Shown: one piece after another, positions 1 to 7,275 of the stretch | How the letters are laid out: each line of letters opens with the position of its first letter | Numbering within the stretch: position 1 is the stretch's first letter | Assembly: GCA_034660035.1 (NCBI GenBank) | Contig: JAYEIJ010000145.1 | Span: 1 to 28,868 of the forward strand | Length of the DNA: 28,868 bases | Direction of reading: 5' to 3' | Source of the DNA: JAHEEL01 sp034660035 | GTDB taxonomy: Bacteria; Actinomycetota; Acidimicrobiia; Spongiisociales; UBA5794 | Notes under the pieces: generated by a model | The model's input: the letters and a program-made list of their open reading frames with translations, nothing else | Databases searched by the model: none | What the model was told of the DNA's origin: nothing | Made by a program: the position numbers and the translations under genes

Positions 1-463
1 TCGCCGATCCGACCGGCGTCGACGTGATGCCGAGCTGCGAGGCGACGGGGGAGATCCCGAGCGGTCGCTCCGGCCGGATGTCGTTCTCGTACGACACCTC
101 TTCGATGACGGGGAGGAGGGAGTAGTAAACGTTGCCGGTGCCTGCTCCGACGGTGAAGGCGTAGGTGGTGAGCGGGGCGATCGTTGTGATCTGCTGCGGC
201 CGCTTCCTGATCGTCTTGTCGGCGATCGTTACGAGCCAGTCGATACCTCCGGCGACCTGCATCGCACCGGCGGCTGTGACGACCGCCAGGATAATGAGGA
301 TGGCCGATGTGGGCACGCTTCCGGGGGTCAGACCGAAGAGCGTCGACAGGACGAGGACGCCGACGCCGCCCCACAGGCCGATGGCCATTCCCCCCATTCG
401 CACTCCGAGCGAGATGCAGACGAGGACGACGAGCCCCTCGGCGATGATCAGCAGCGTGTCCAT
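1..463 (-). CDS. Dcu-family C4-dicarboxylate carrier (N-terminal part, cut by window edge)
   Basis: The gene starts at ATG 463-461 on the minus strand and runs off the left edge, so about 154 residues are visible. A GGAGGAG ribosome binding site lies six bases upstream. The protein is very hydrophobic and follows the N terminus of DcuA/DcuB carriers: a first membrane helix, a Gly-rich second helix (GGMAIGLWGGVG), the PGSVP turn, a helix like the IIAVVAASATLQASGG segment of Dcu proteins, then ENDIRPERP and SQLGITSTPVGSA, which match the conserved NNIRPERP and GAQMGIIASPVSVA regions. Known Dcu carriers exchange fumarate, malate, aspartate and succinate across the inner membrane, mostly in anaerobic metabolism. 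The substrate here cannot be told. It is divergent from an amidohydrolase gene, with 98 bp between the starts. Family assignment is quite certain; the end of the gene is not seen. Confidence 0.82.
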   Translation of the reverse strand, partial: MDTLLIIAEGLVVLVCISLGVRMGGMAIGLWGGVGVLVLSTLFGLTPGSVPTSAILIILAVVTAAGAMQVAGGIDWLVTIADKTIRKRPQQITTIAPLTTYAFTVGAGTGNVYYSLLPVIEEVSYENDIRPERPLGISPVASQLGITSTPVGSA

Positions 464-493
464 GACAGCTCCTCCCGTAGCGGCGTCGGCGCT

Positions 494-522
494 AGCGTAG
501 CATCAGGGCCACGGGCCCTGCA
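494..522 (-). promoter_or_regulatory. Candidate promoter of the Dcu gene with a palindrome in the spacer
   Basis: On the minus strand an extended -10 (TGC followed by TACGCT, positions 502-494) has a weak -35 (CTGCAG, 522-517) 17-18 bases upstream. A perfect 7-bp inverted repeat with a 3-base centre (CAGGGCC ACG GGCCCTG, 504-520) fills the spacer, as expected for an operator that controls this divergent region. The inverted repeat is directly visible; its role is inferred. Confidence 0.35.
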
Positions 523-561
523 GAGACCGAAGACAGCACGGGGCAAGGGAGGGCGGAGCGT

Positions 562-1821
562 ATGAGCGGCACCAGGTCAACGGGGGGCGTCGTCTGGATT
601 CCCGCCAACACGACTTTCGGGGAAGATGACTTCCTGTACTACGCGGGGAAGGGGGATCGGCCGTTCGACGAGATCGCCGGACGCTTCGACCTGATCGTCA
701 CCGGACCGCATGCGACCGCGGCGATCCCGCAGGAACTCGAGGGGTGGATCGAGCCGGGGATCACGGCGCGAAAACAGCACGACTTCTCGGACTGCACCAC
801 GAGCGCCGTCGGACGGGCGTGGGCCGCTGCGGACCCCCGGGTGGTTTACATCGAGAACCCGCATCCGCGGGTGCTCTACGACCCGAACCGGCCGCATCCG
901 GACGACCCGGAAGGTGACCTGCGCGAGTTCTTCGCCCGCCTCCACGCGAAGGAGCGGGGGAACGAGGTGTCGTTTGGCGGCGTCGACGGCTTGCGTCCGG
1001 TCACGTTCGCCGGCGAGCGCTTCCTTCGGGAACCCGAGAACGAGGCCGAATGGAACGAGCTTGTCGCGCTCCTCACCGACGTAGCGGCTCGCGGGTCACA
1101 GGTGTATCGATCGGTACGCGACGAACTCATCGAGCGGGTCTACCTGGCGAAGGCGGCCCGACTCGCGCGGGTTGATCTGTCGACCATCGGAGCCGCCGAA
1201 CTCAACGCCATGCGGATGCTGACCGTGCAGTGCATCCATGACACGATGAACGCCACGGTGACACCCGACGGGGCCGTCCGGATCGTCAAGCCCGTCGATG
1301 GCCGTCTACCGTCGATCGTGTCGCTCGGCAACCGCGGTGACTTTCGGGGGGAGCCGCGCAGTCCGTCGGACGGATCCATTCTCCCGTTCGTCGACATTCC
1401 CACGATGAGCGGCGCGATGCTTCGGGCGACGCGTCGCGCGTTCAAGCGAACGTTCGGCGTCGCCGACGACGAACTCGGGTCGGCGCTCGAACTCAACCAG
1501 CCGTACCTCGGAGCGTACGAGGTGCAGAAGATCGGTAGGGATCTGCGGGCGCTCGAAGCGAGGGGTATCGTTCGCCACGAGAGCAACGAGGGCCTACTGG
1601 GGATCCGCACCGCCGCCTACCAGGCCGAGTTCCTCCGTGAGACGCTGCTCGGTCCGGTCAACGTGGCACACATCCAACAGCCGGGCACCGACTGGCCTCC
1701 GGTCGATGAGGACAACGTCGCCGGCATCGTCGACCGACTCGTCGCCGCATACGAGATGCTGCGCCGGTGGGATTACCGGATCGAGCAGACGACCGAGTAC
1801 ACGGCGCCGAAGTTCCGCTAG
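562..1821 (+). CDS. N-formylglutamate amidohydrolase-like protein
   Basis: This 419-residue protein starts at ATG 562 behind a GGAGGG/GGAG-rich leader. Its first 110 residues carry the pattern of the N-formylglutamate amidohydrolase (HutG/FGase) fold: LIVTGPHA with His50, an acidic region around Asp74-Asp77, ENPHPR near residues 98-103, and YDPNRP at 106-111, which corresponds to the family's D-x-NRP motif. A later segment (LNQPYLGAYEVQKIG) resembles the family's NxPYxGGY motif. Family members are metal-dependent hydrolases that release formate or an acyl group from N-acylated amino acids such as N-formylglutamate in histidine breakdown. The protein is longer than a typical HutG (about 270 residues), with an extra helical middle part, and no other hut gene is nearby. 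A role on an N-acyl amino acid imported or exported by the divergent Dcu carrier is only a guess. Confidence 0.72.
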   Translation: MSGTRSTGGVVWIPANTTFGEDDFLYYAGKGDRPFDEIAGRFDLIVTGPHATAAIPQELEGWIEPGITARKQHDFSDCTTSAVGRAWAAADPRVVYIENPHPRVLYDPNRPHPDDPEGDLREFFARLHAKERGNEVSFGGVDGLRPVTFAGERFLREPENEAEWNELVALLTDVAARGSQVYRSVRDELIERVYLAKAARLARVDLSTIGAAELNAMRMLTVQCIHDTMNATVTPDGAVRIVKPVDGRLPSIVSLGNRGDFRGEPRSPSDGSILPFVDIPTMSGAMLRATRRAFKRTFGVADDELGSALELNQPYLGAYEVQKIGRDLRALEARGIVRHESNEGLLGIRTAAYQAEFLRETLLGPVNVAHIQQPGTDWPPVDEDNVAGIVDRLVAAYEMLRRWDYRIEQTTEYTAPKFR

Positions 1822-1838
1822 CCGCTAGCGTCTCTTTG

Positions 1839-2084
1839 GTGGATCACAGGACTCGCACCGGGATTGGCTTCGCTCTGCTCGCCGCGCTCTTCTGGAGCGT
1901 GAGCGGCGCTGTCGCCGCCGACGCGTTCGCTGCGGTCACTCCGGCATAGGTCGCCGAAGTGCGTGCGCTCGTCACGGCGCTCTTCTTCATCCCCTTCGCG
2001 TGGCGTCGCGCCGTCCTGCCGCCCGGAATGGGTCTGGCGTGGTTCGCCCTCTTCGGTGTCAACCTCGCGATCATTGACGTCACG
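1839..2084 (+). pseudogene. Remnant of an EamA/DMT-family transporter gene, interrupted by a stop
   Basis: Read from GTG 1839, the frame gives a first membrane helix (GIGFALLAALFWSVSGAV), then PA, a TAG stop at 1947-1949, and continues in the same frame with VAEVRALVTALFFIPFAWRR and WFALFGVNLAIIDVT. This is the N terminus of an EamA (drug/metabolite transporter) protein; family members normally have ten helices, of which only about three remain. A CAG-to-TAG change would explain the stop. Similarity ends abruptly near 2084, where a different gene fragment begins in the same frame. The gene cannot make a working transporter. Confidence 0.68.
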
Positions 2085-2180
2085 TTGCTTCGGGACGTCG
2101 TTGCGTCGCAACGTGCCGCCGGTCGCCCCAAAGATATCGTCGTACTCCCACCGCTTGAGGCTCACCTGCGCATCCCTATT
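2085..2180 (+). pseudogene. C-terminal scrap of a nucleotidyltransferase-like (DUF6036/AbiEii type) gene
   Basis: The same frame continues with LLRDVVASQRAAGRPKD and then IVVLPPLEAHLRI. The R/K-x-AAGRPKD-x-x-x-LPxLEA pattern is typical of the extreme C terminus of small nucleotidyltransferase-fold proteins annotated as DUF6036 or AbiEii-like, often found in toxin-antitoxin modules. The rest of the gene is missing and no stop follows at the expected place. It is fused to the EamA remnant, so this interval marks a deletion or recombination scar. Family recognition rests on about 25 residues and is moderate. Confidence 0.5.
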
Positions 2181-2202
2181 GCGCGGGGCGCGTTGTCGGG
2201 GT

Positions 2203-2778
2203 ATGTCCAAAGCCTGGCTCCTGGGATGGGATGGGGGGGCAAGAGGAGATGGGGTAGTCACGAAACGGATTGCAATTGGCTTTGTCGCGTTGGCGCTGGT
2301 TTTCACAGCATGTCAGTCGGCGGCGGAGGTGCTCACGGAGCAGATAGCCGAGCAGGCCATCGGCGACGGCGACGTCAAGATCGATACCGACTCGGGCGAG
2401 ATCTCGGTGGAAACGGACGACGGTTCGATCACTATCGGTGGGGGAGAGCTCCCGGATGGCTTCGACGTGCCGTTGCCCAATGGATATCAGGTCACGAGCG
2501 TGTTCACTTCGGACGGGTCCTCGGCCGTGACACTCGCCTACCCGGGCGGCGACTACGACGCCATCGCGTCGTTCTTTGACGACTGGACATCCAGCCAGTC
2601 GACTGAGTGGTCGATGTCATCCAGCAGCATCAGCGGCGACGAGGGATCCATCGACTCAGCGAACTGGTCAGAGGACGACGGAGGGACCTTCATCTCGGTC
2701 ACGAGTTTCTGCCTCGTGGTCGACGAATCGATCGACGGGGACAACTGCATCGCCGTGAACGTCAATTCTGGCGATTAG
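2203..2778 (+). CDS. Putative lipoprotein with uncertain start
   Basis: The frame encodes a lipoprotein signal (KRIAIGFVALALVFTAC) followed by an acidic, Gly/Ser/Asp-rich domain of about 150 residues that I do not recognise; SITIGGGELPDGFDVPLP and a GYQVTSVFTSDG segment are its most distinctive parts. The lipidated Cys would be residue 37 from ATG 2203. A strong AGAGGAG site at 2242-2248 points instead to a start near 2257, but the codon there is GTC; a GTG in its place would give a normal 19-residue signal. No other ATG, GTG or TTG fits, apart from TTG 2290, which would remove the charged signal start. Either ATG 2203 is used, with an unusual 20-residue lead, or the proper start codon has been lost. 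It lies just behind decayed DNA and before a second lipoprotein gene. Confidence 0.6.
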   Translation: MSKAWLLGWDGGARGDGVVTKRIAIGFVALALVFTACQSAAEVLTEQIAEQAIGDGDVKIDTDSGEISVETDDGSITIGGGELPDGFDVPLPNGYQVTSVFTSDGSSAVTLAYPGGDYDAIASFFDDWTSSQSTEWSMSSSSISGDEGSIDSANWSEDDGGTFISVTSFCLVVDESIDGDNCIAVNVNSGD

Positions 2779-2838
2779 CGGGAGTTCATCTCTTACGGCA
2801 AGACGAATCCGGAGCAGTCCGTTCCGACGTCTCCGAAG

Positions 2839-2867
2839 TTGGAGTCTGCTCCTGTCTGTTCGATACT
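2839..2867 (+). promoter_or_regulatory. Candidate promoter of the duplicated-domain lipoprotein
   Basis: TTGGAG (2839-2844) and GATACT (2862-2867) are separated by 17 bases, and the gene's ATG lies 31 bases further on with a good ribosome binding site. This fits a sigma-70-type promoter; it has not been tested. Confidence 0.4.
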
Positions 2868-2897
2868 CTGGGAGTCAACGAGCGCGGAGGTCAGAGG

Positions 2898-4049
2898 ATG
2901 GCTGGGTACCGGGTGGTCATGGTGGCCGCCTTTGTGGTGGCGGTGGCGGCGTGCAGTTCTGAGTCGACCGACACCTCGAGCGCGGTTTCGTCGGTGCCGG
3001 AGACGTCGACCACTACGGTCGAGCAGAACGTGTCGAGCACAACGGTGACCACGACGACAACGATCTCATCCACTACGACCACGACGGTCGCACCCACCAC
3101 GACCACAACGGTCGCACAAGCGGAGGGCACGCTCGAGGATCCCGTGCGACCCGGTGTCTGGGCGGGGGTGGGGGACGTTGACGTGGTCGTGCTCGCGGTC
3201 GACGTTGAAGCTACGGACGCGATTCTGGCGGAGAACGAGTTCAACGACGCACCCGCCGCGGGCAGTCGCTTCGTTATGTGGCGTGTTGCGGTCGCGAACG
3301 CGGGAGAGGATGTGGTTCTGTCGCTCGGTGAGGTGTCGTTCTCGGTGGTCGGGCCGTCGGCCGTTGCGTACGACATGTACGCCGGTTGCGGCGTCGTGCC
3401 GGACGAACTTGACATGTTCAGGGACGTGTTCCCCGGCGGATCGTTGGAGGGGAACATTTGCTGGGAGGTCACCGACGATGATGCAGACGCCTTGGTGCTG
3501 CTGGCGGACGAGTTCTCCGTCGATGGGGAGCGTACGGTGTTCGCTGCGGCGGACTCGGCGGTGCCCGCCAGCGTCGAGCACCCGACGCCCGCCACTCCCG
3601 ATCCCGATGGTCCAATCGGATCGAGGGGAAATCCGCATCCCCTGGGTGAGACCGTCGGCATCGGCGACTGGGACGTGACGGTGAGCGGAGTGGTCGCCGA
3701 CGCGACCGACGCCGTGCTCGCTGAGAACGAGTTCAACGACCCACCCGCCGACGGCCACCAGTTCATGACGGTCGGCATCACAGCGACCTACACCGGCACA
3801 GATTCAGACACACTCGGGTTCTCGGTCTTGTTCAAGGCGGTGGGGCCGCTCGCCGTCTCTTACGCCACCGACGACTCATGCGGTGTCATACCCGACGAAC
3901 TGGATTCATACTCGGAGGTGTTCCCCGGTGGCCAACTCTCGGGCAACGTGTGCTGGTCTGTGAGGTCCGACGAGGTCGACGACGTGGTGATGTACCTGGA
4001 GGATGCGCTCAGCTTCGAAGTCTCGAGGCTGTTCCTTGCACTCCGCTAG
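2898..4049 (+). CDS. Lipoprotein with Thr-rich linker and two tandem DUF4352-like domains
   Basis: ATG 2898 follows GGAGG at 2886-2890, giving 383 residues. Residues 1-19 form a lipoprotein signal ending in VAVAAC, with Cys19 the predicted lipidated residue. Residues 20-76 are a Ser/Thr/Val linker of the sort used to cross a cell wall. Two homologous domains follow, roughly 78-222 and 238-383. Each has an AENEFND motif (residues 111-117 and 275-281), a CGV-[VI]-PDELD motif and a VFPGG-x-L-x-GN-x-CW motif. The paired cysteines (164/188 and 328/352) have exactly the same spacing, so one disulfide per domain is likely. The layout resembles the immunoglobulin-like DUF4352 domains of secreted Gram-positive proteins. 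The domains probably face the exterior; the ligand is unknown. Confidence 0.75.
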   Translation: MAGYRVVMVAAFVVAVAACSSESTDTSSAVSSVPETSTTTVEQNVSSTTVTTTTTISSTTTTTVAPTTTTTVAQAEGTLEDPVRPGVWAGVGDVDVVVLAVDVEATDAILAENEFNDAPAAGSRFVMWRVAVANAGEDVVLSLGEVSFSVVGPSAVAYDMYAGCGVVPDELDMFRDVFPGGSLEGNICWEVTDDDADALVLLADEFSVDGERTVFAAADSAVPASVEHPTPATPDPDGPIGSRGNPHPLGETVGIGDWDVTVSGVVADATDAVLAENEFNDPPADGHQFMTVGITATYTGTDSDTLGFSVLFKAVGPLAVSYATDDSCGVIPDELDSYSEVFPGGQLSGNVCWSVRSDEVDDVVMYLEDALSFEVSRLFLALR

Positions 4050-4148
4050 GACTCCGGCGTAGAAAACCGACCGAATCGTGCCGTTATCTACGCAAGAGTC
4101 CCGACGGTGGGGATTGAGATTGCGACAGCGTGCCGGGCACGACGCTTC

Positions 4149-4154
4149 TAGGGT
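4149..4154 (+). promoter_or_regulatory. Candidate -10 of a leaderless promoter before the proA-like gene
   Basis: TAGGGT sits six bases before ATG 4161, and no Shine-Dalgarno sequence is visible. A transcript starting six or seven bases after this -10 would begin at the ATG itself. I could not assign a convincing -35. Confidence 0.4.
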
Positions 4155-4160
4155 TGCCGC

Positions 4161-5660
4161 ATGGAGCGAATAGAAACACTGACCGCCGGGATGCCGATCG
4201 TGTGGGGTGGCGACCGGATCACGCGGGTGAGCGAGGACATGGCCACGGCCTTCCGCCCCGGCGATTCCCTGATCGTGATGCAGAGCGATGGGAGCCTGCT
4301 GCACGTGCCGGCGATCGAGCAAGCCATCGCCACGAAGGCCGTCGATGCTGCGTCCGAGGCCTTCGGTCAGATGAGTCACATGACCGACGACCGGATCTCC
4401 GAGTTCTACGAGATGTTCGCCGCCACGCTTGCCGATGACAATTCCTTTGCCCCGATCGCCGCCGCGAACCGATCCGACGTGGCCAGGGCACGTTCTCGGG
4501 GACGGTCGGCGACGCGACTCGTCTTGAGCGAAGAGATGCGCTCCGGCATGATCGAAGGGCTCCGGTCATGGCGCGATGCTCCGACCGGCAGGGGCAGTGT
4601 TGTCGAGACGACCCCGCACGACGGCTGGCGGGTGGACCAGGTCCGGGGCGGCCTGGGCGTGGTCGGCTTCGTCTTCGAAGGCCGACCGAACGTCTTCGCC
4701 GACGCCACAGGAGTGCTGCGGAGTGGCAACACCGTGGTGTTCCGGATCGGCTCCGACGCACTCGGAACGGCTCGAGCGATCGTGGCCCACGCCCTCCGAC
4801 CGGCGTTGTCGCTCTCGGGCCTCCCTCAAGGTTCCGCAGCGCTCGTCGACAGCGCTTCGCACGCTGCGGCGTGGGCGATGTTCTCGGATCCCCGTCTGGC
4901 TCTCGCCGTTGCCCGCGGCTCGGGCGAAGCGACCGCACAACTCGGGGCCGTGGCCCGCCAGGCCGGTAACGCTGTGAGTCTTCATGGGACCGGAGGCGCT
5001 TGGATCGTCGCCGGAGCGACGGCCGATGCCGATGCCTTCGGTGCAGCCATCTATCACTCTCTCGATCGCAAGGTATGCAACACGCTCAACACGTGTTGCA
5101 TCGTCGAGGAGCGAGCCGGTGACTTGATTCCGGAATTTCTCCGGGCGCTCGAGCGAGCCGGTGAGCGACGCGGGGTCCAAGCGAAGCTCCACGTCCTCGA
5201 GTCGTCGACACGTGCCGTACCGAAGGCGTGGTTCGCGAGGATGGTTCCGATCGCTCGGGCCGATGGAGAACATCGCGAGTACCAGGCCGAGCCCATCGCA
5301 GAGAGCGGCTTGGGCGACGAGTGGGAGTGGGAAGACAGCCCTGAAGTCACCCTCGCCGTCGTGCGATCGGTCGACGAAGCGGTCGATCTCTTCAATCGGT
5401 ACAGCCCTCGTTTCGCTGTTTCGTTGCTCTCGGCGGACAACGGAGAGCAGGACCGTTTCTTCGACCTCGTCGATGCTCCGTTCGTCGGCAACGGCTTCAC
5501 CCGATGGGTCGACGGCCAGTACGCCCTCGACAAGCCGGAACTCGGCCTTTCGAACTGGCAGCACGGGCGGCTCTTCGGGCGGGGCGGCATCCTGTCGGGC
5601 GATTCGGTCTACACGATCCGCACCCGTGTCACCCAGGAGAACCCGGACATCGGTCGCTGA
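4161..5660 (+). CDS. ProA-like aldehyde dehydrogenase (glutamate-5-semialdehyde dehydrogenase family) with N-terminal extension
   Basis: This 499-residue protein belongs to the gamma-glutamyl phosphate reductase branch of the aldehyde dehydrogenase superfamily. Supporting motifs are GLGVVGFVFEGRPNVFADA (residues 164-182, like the ESRPNV-x-x-DA motif of ProA), LRSGNTVVFRIGSDA (186-200), a GNAV-x-LHGTGG segment where ProA has its ETGxGNCHV region, and DRKVCNTLN around Cys306, the expected nucleophile. ProA reduces glutamyl-5-phosphate with NADPH in proline synthesis and is normally about 420 residues. Here some 60-70 extra residues precede the catalytic core, the motifs are diverged, and no proB lies alongside. 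It may be true ProA or a paralogue acting on another acyl phosphate or aldehyde. The ATG at 4161 has no ribosome binding site but sits six bases after a TAGGGT -10. Confidence 0.7.
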   Translation: MERIETLTAGMPIVWGGDRITRVSEDMATAFRPGDSLIVMQSDGSLLHVPAIEQAIATKAVDAASEAFGQMSHMTDDRISEFYEMFAATLADDNSFAPIAAANRSDVARARSRGRSATRLVLSEEMRSGMIEGLRSWRDAPTGRGSVVETTPHDGWRVDQVRGGLGVVGFVFEGRPNVFADATGVLRSGNTVVFRIGSDALGTARAIVAHALRPALSLSGLPQGSAALVDSASHAAAWAMFSDPRLALAVARGSGEATAQLGAVARQAGNAVSLHGTGGAWIVAGATADADAFGAAIYHSLDRKVCNTLNTCCIVEERAGDLIPEFLRALERAGERRGVQAKLHVLESSTRAVPKAWFARMVPIARADGEHREYQAEPIAESGLGDEWEWEDSPEVTLAVVRSVDEAVDLFNRYSPRFAVSLLSADNGEQDRFFDLVDAPFVGNGFTRWVDGQYALDKPELGLSNWQHGRLFGRGGILSGDSVYTIRTRVTQENPDIGR

Positions 5661-5787
5661 CCCCTCTGGGCAACCACGGTTGCGATCCCTGCATACGCTG
5701 CAGCAGGCCCGCGGAATGAACTCGCCTCGGCGTGACGTTCTATCGTCTGGACTCGACTGTGACACTTCTCAGCTATCGGAGGATCGA

Positions 5788-7140
5788 ATGGGTGAACGAC
5801 TGGTGGTCATCGGAGCCGACGCAGCAGGCATGACGGCGGCGAGTCAGGTGAGGCGGCGGAACCGGGACTTCGAAGTGATCGCCTACGAGATGGGCGACCA
5901 CGCGAGCTACGCCGCGTGCGGAGAGCCCTATCACATCGCCGGGCTCATCGACCCGATCGACAAGCTGATCGCCCGGACACCCGAACAGTTCGCTCGCGCC
6001 GGGATCGAACTGCATCTCAGGCACGAGGTCACCGCTATCGATCTCGACCGCCGCGTCGTCGAGGTTCGGGACGCCGATGGTGATACCACCATCGAAACAG
6101 GTTTCGACCACCTGCTGGTATCGACCGGCGCCCGGGCCTTCGTGCCGCCCATGCCCGGCCGCGACCTCGATGGAGTTCACACGCTGCGCACACTCGGAGA
6201 CGCAGCAGCGCTCAGGGCGATAGCGGACACCGGTTCCGGGAACGCCATCATCGTCGGGGGCGGCTTCATCGGCTTGGAGGTCGCTGAGGCGTTTCACACC
6301 AAGGGGTGGGAGGTGACCGTGGTCGAAGGTCTACCCGCTGTGCTCCCGCGGACGCTCGACGGCGATCTCGGCGATCAGGTGGCCGATGCGGTGCGTGCGA
6401 TGGGCATCGACGTGCTCACCGATGCGATGGTCGGAGAGATCGAAGGCGCCGATCGGGTGACCGGTGTCTCGATCGACGGAGAGAGCATTCCTGCAGACGT
6501 CGTCGTTCTGTCGATCGGTTCTCGCCCGGTCGTTGAACTCGCCCGAGATGCAGGCATCCCGCTCGGCGAGACCGGCGCCATCGCCGTCGATGATCACCAG
6601 CGGACAGGGATCGAAGGCGTGTGGTCGGCCGGAGATTGTGCGGAAGTGCAGCATCGCATCACCGGCGCTCCGGTGAACCTGCACCTCGGCACGGTGGCGA
6701 ACAAGACAGGTCGGGTCGCAGGTGTCAACATCACAGGCGGCGATATTGCGTTCCCCGGCGCCCTCGGCACGGCGATCACCCGGGTGCACGATCTCGAGAT
6801 CGCCTCAACGGGCCTGCGCTCATCGGACGCCGGAGCCGCCGGTTTCCACGTGGTCGACGCAACGGTCAGGGGCGGAACGATCGCCCACTACATGCCCGGC
6901 TCGGAGGACCTCACCATTCGTGTGACTGCGGAGATCGGAACGGGCAGGATCGTGGGTGCCCAGATCGTCGGTGGACGCGGAGCGGGGAAGCGTATCGACG
7001 TGTTCGCAGCGGCCATCTGGAACGGCATGCCGGCGGGGACACTCGAATGGGTCGATCTCGCCTATGCACCACCGTTCGCTCCGGTATGGGATCTCGTTGC
7101 GATCGCTGCCAGGAAGGCGGCAGTCGCAGCGAGCGTCTGA
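5788..7140 (+). CDS. CoA-disulfide reductase-like FAD/NAD(P) oxidoreductase
   Basis: ATG 5788 follows GGAGGA with a six-base gap and gives 450 residues. The N-terminal FAD site (VVIGADAAGMTAAS), the single redox cysteine in SYAACGEPYHIAG (Cys44), the NAD(P) site (AIIVGGGFIGLEVAEAF) and the second FAD motif GVWSAGDCAEV are all present and in order, followed by the C-terminal dimerisation domain. This is the architecture of the one-cysteine group that includes CoA-disulfide reductase, NADH oxidase and NADH peroxidase; the Cys44 context is closest to CoA-disulfide reductases, which keep CoA reduced using NAD(P)H. The first FAD motif has Ala-Asp-Ala where GxGxxG is usual, which is common in this group. 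There is no rhodanese fusion. It stands alone, with a hairpin pair after the stop. Exact substrate remains open. Confidence 0.75.
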   Translation: MGERLVVIGADAAGMTAASQVRRRNRDFEVIAYEMGDHASYAACGEPYHIAGLIDPIDKLIARTPEQFARAGIELHLRHEVTAIDLDRRVVEVRDADGDTTIETGFDHLLVSTGARAFVPPMPGRDLDGVHTLRTLGDAAALRAIADTGSGNAIIVGGGFIGLEVAEAFHTKGWEVTVVEGLPAVLPRTLDGDLGDQVADAVRAMGIDVLTDAMVGEIEGADRVTGVSIDGESIPADVVVLSIGSRPVVELARDAGIPLGETGAIAVDDHQRTGIEGVWSAGDCAEVQHRITGAPVNLHLGTVANKTGRVAGVNITGGDIAFPGALGTAITRVHDLEIASTGLRSSDAGAAGFHVVDATVRGGTIAHYMPGSEDLTIRVTAEIGTGRIVGAQIVGGRGAGKRIDVFAAAIWNGMPAGTLEWVDLAYAPPFAPVWDLVAIAARKAAVAASV

Positions 7141-7185
7141 CGTGATCGGCGGATAGGCGAGGAATCTGCGAACTGTGGGCCGGTA

Positions 7186-7226
7186 GGGACACTCTGTGTC
7201 CCTGCGAGCCCAGGGTTCGCAGGGAC
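7186..7226. terminator. Two overlapping hairpins between convergent genes (putative bidirectional terminator)
   Basis: Two stems share bases 7198-7202 and so exclude each other. The first is GGGACAC (7186-7192) with GTGTCCC (7196-7202), three-base loop. The second is GTCCCTGCGA (7198-7207) with TCGCAGGGAC (7217-7226), a perfect 10-bp stem with a nine-base loop. They lie between the stop of the reductase (7140) and the stop of leuS (7276). No T-tract follows on either strand, so any termination would be of the actinobacterial U-less type. Confidence 0.45.
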
Positions 7227-7275
7227 GTTGGGGTTGGCCGGGGTCGCTACTCCGGGTGGCCCGTTCGCCGAACCG

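Noticed and set aside
1818..2306. 162-residue minus-strand frame over the decayed region
   Set aside because: No family resemblance and very charged; the plus strand shows recognisable gene remnants instead.
2891..3781. 296-residue minus-strand frame with Val runs
   Set aside because: The Val runs are the reverse reading of the Thr codons in the lipoprotein linker.
4057..4093. Inverted repeat GCGTAGA...TCTACGC after the duplicated-domain lipoprotein
   Set aside because: The seven-base arms are 23 bases apart with no T-tract; too weak to call a terminator.
5661..5787. Promoter before the CoA-disulfide-reductase-like gene
   Set aside because: Several TANNNT boxes exist (for example TATCGT near 5742) but none has a suitable -35 at proper spacing.
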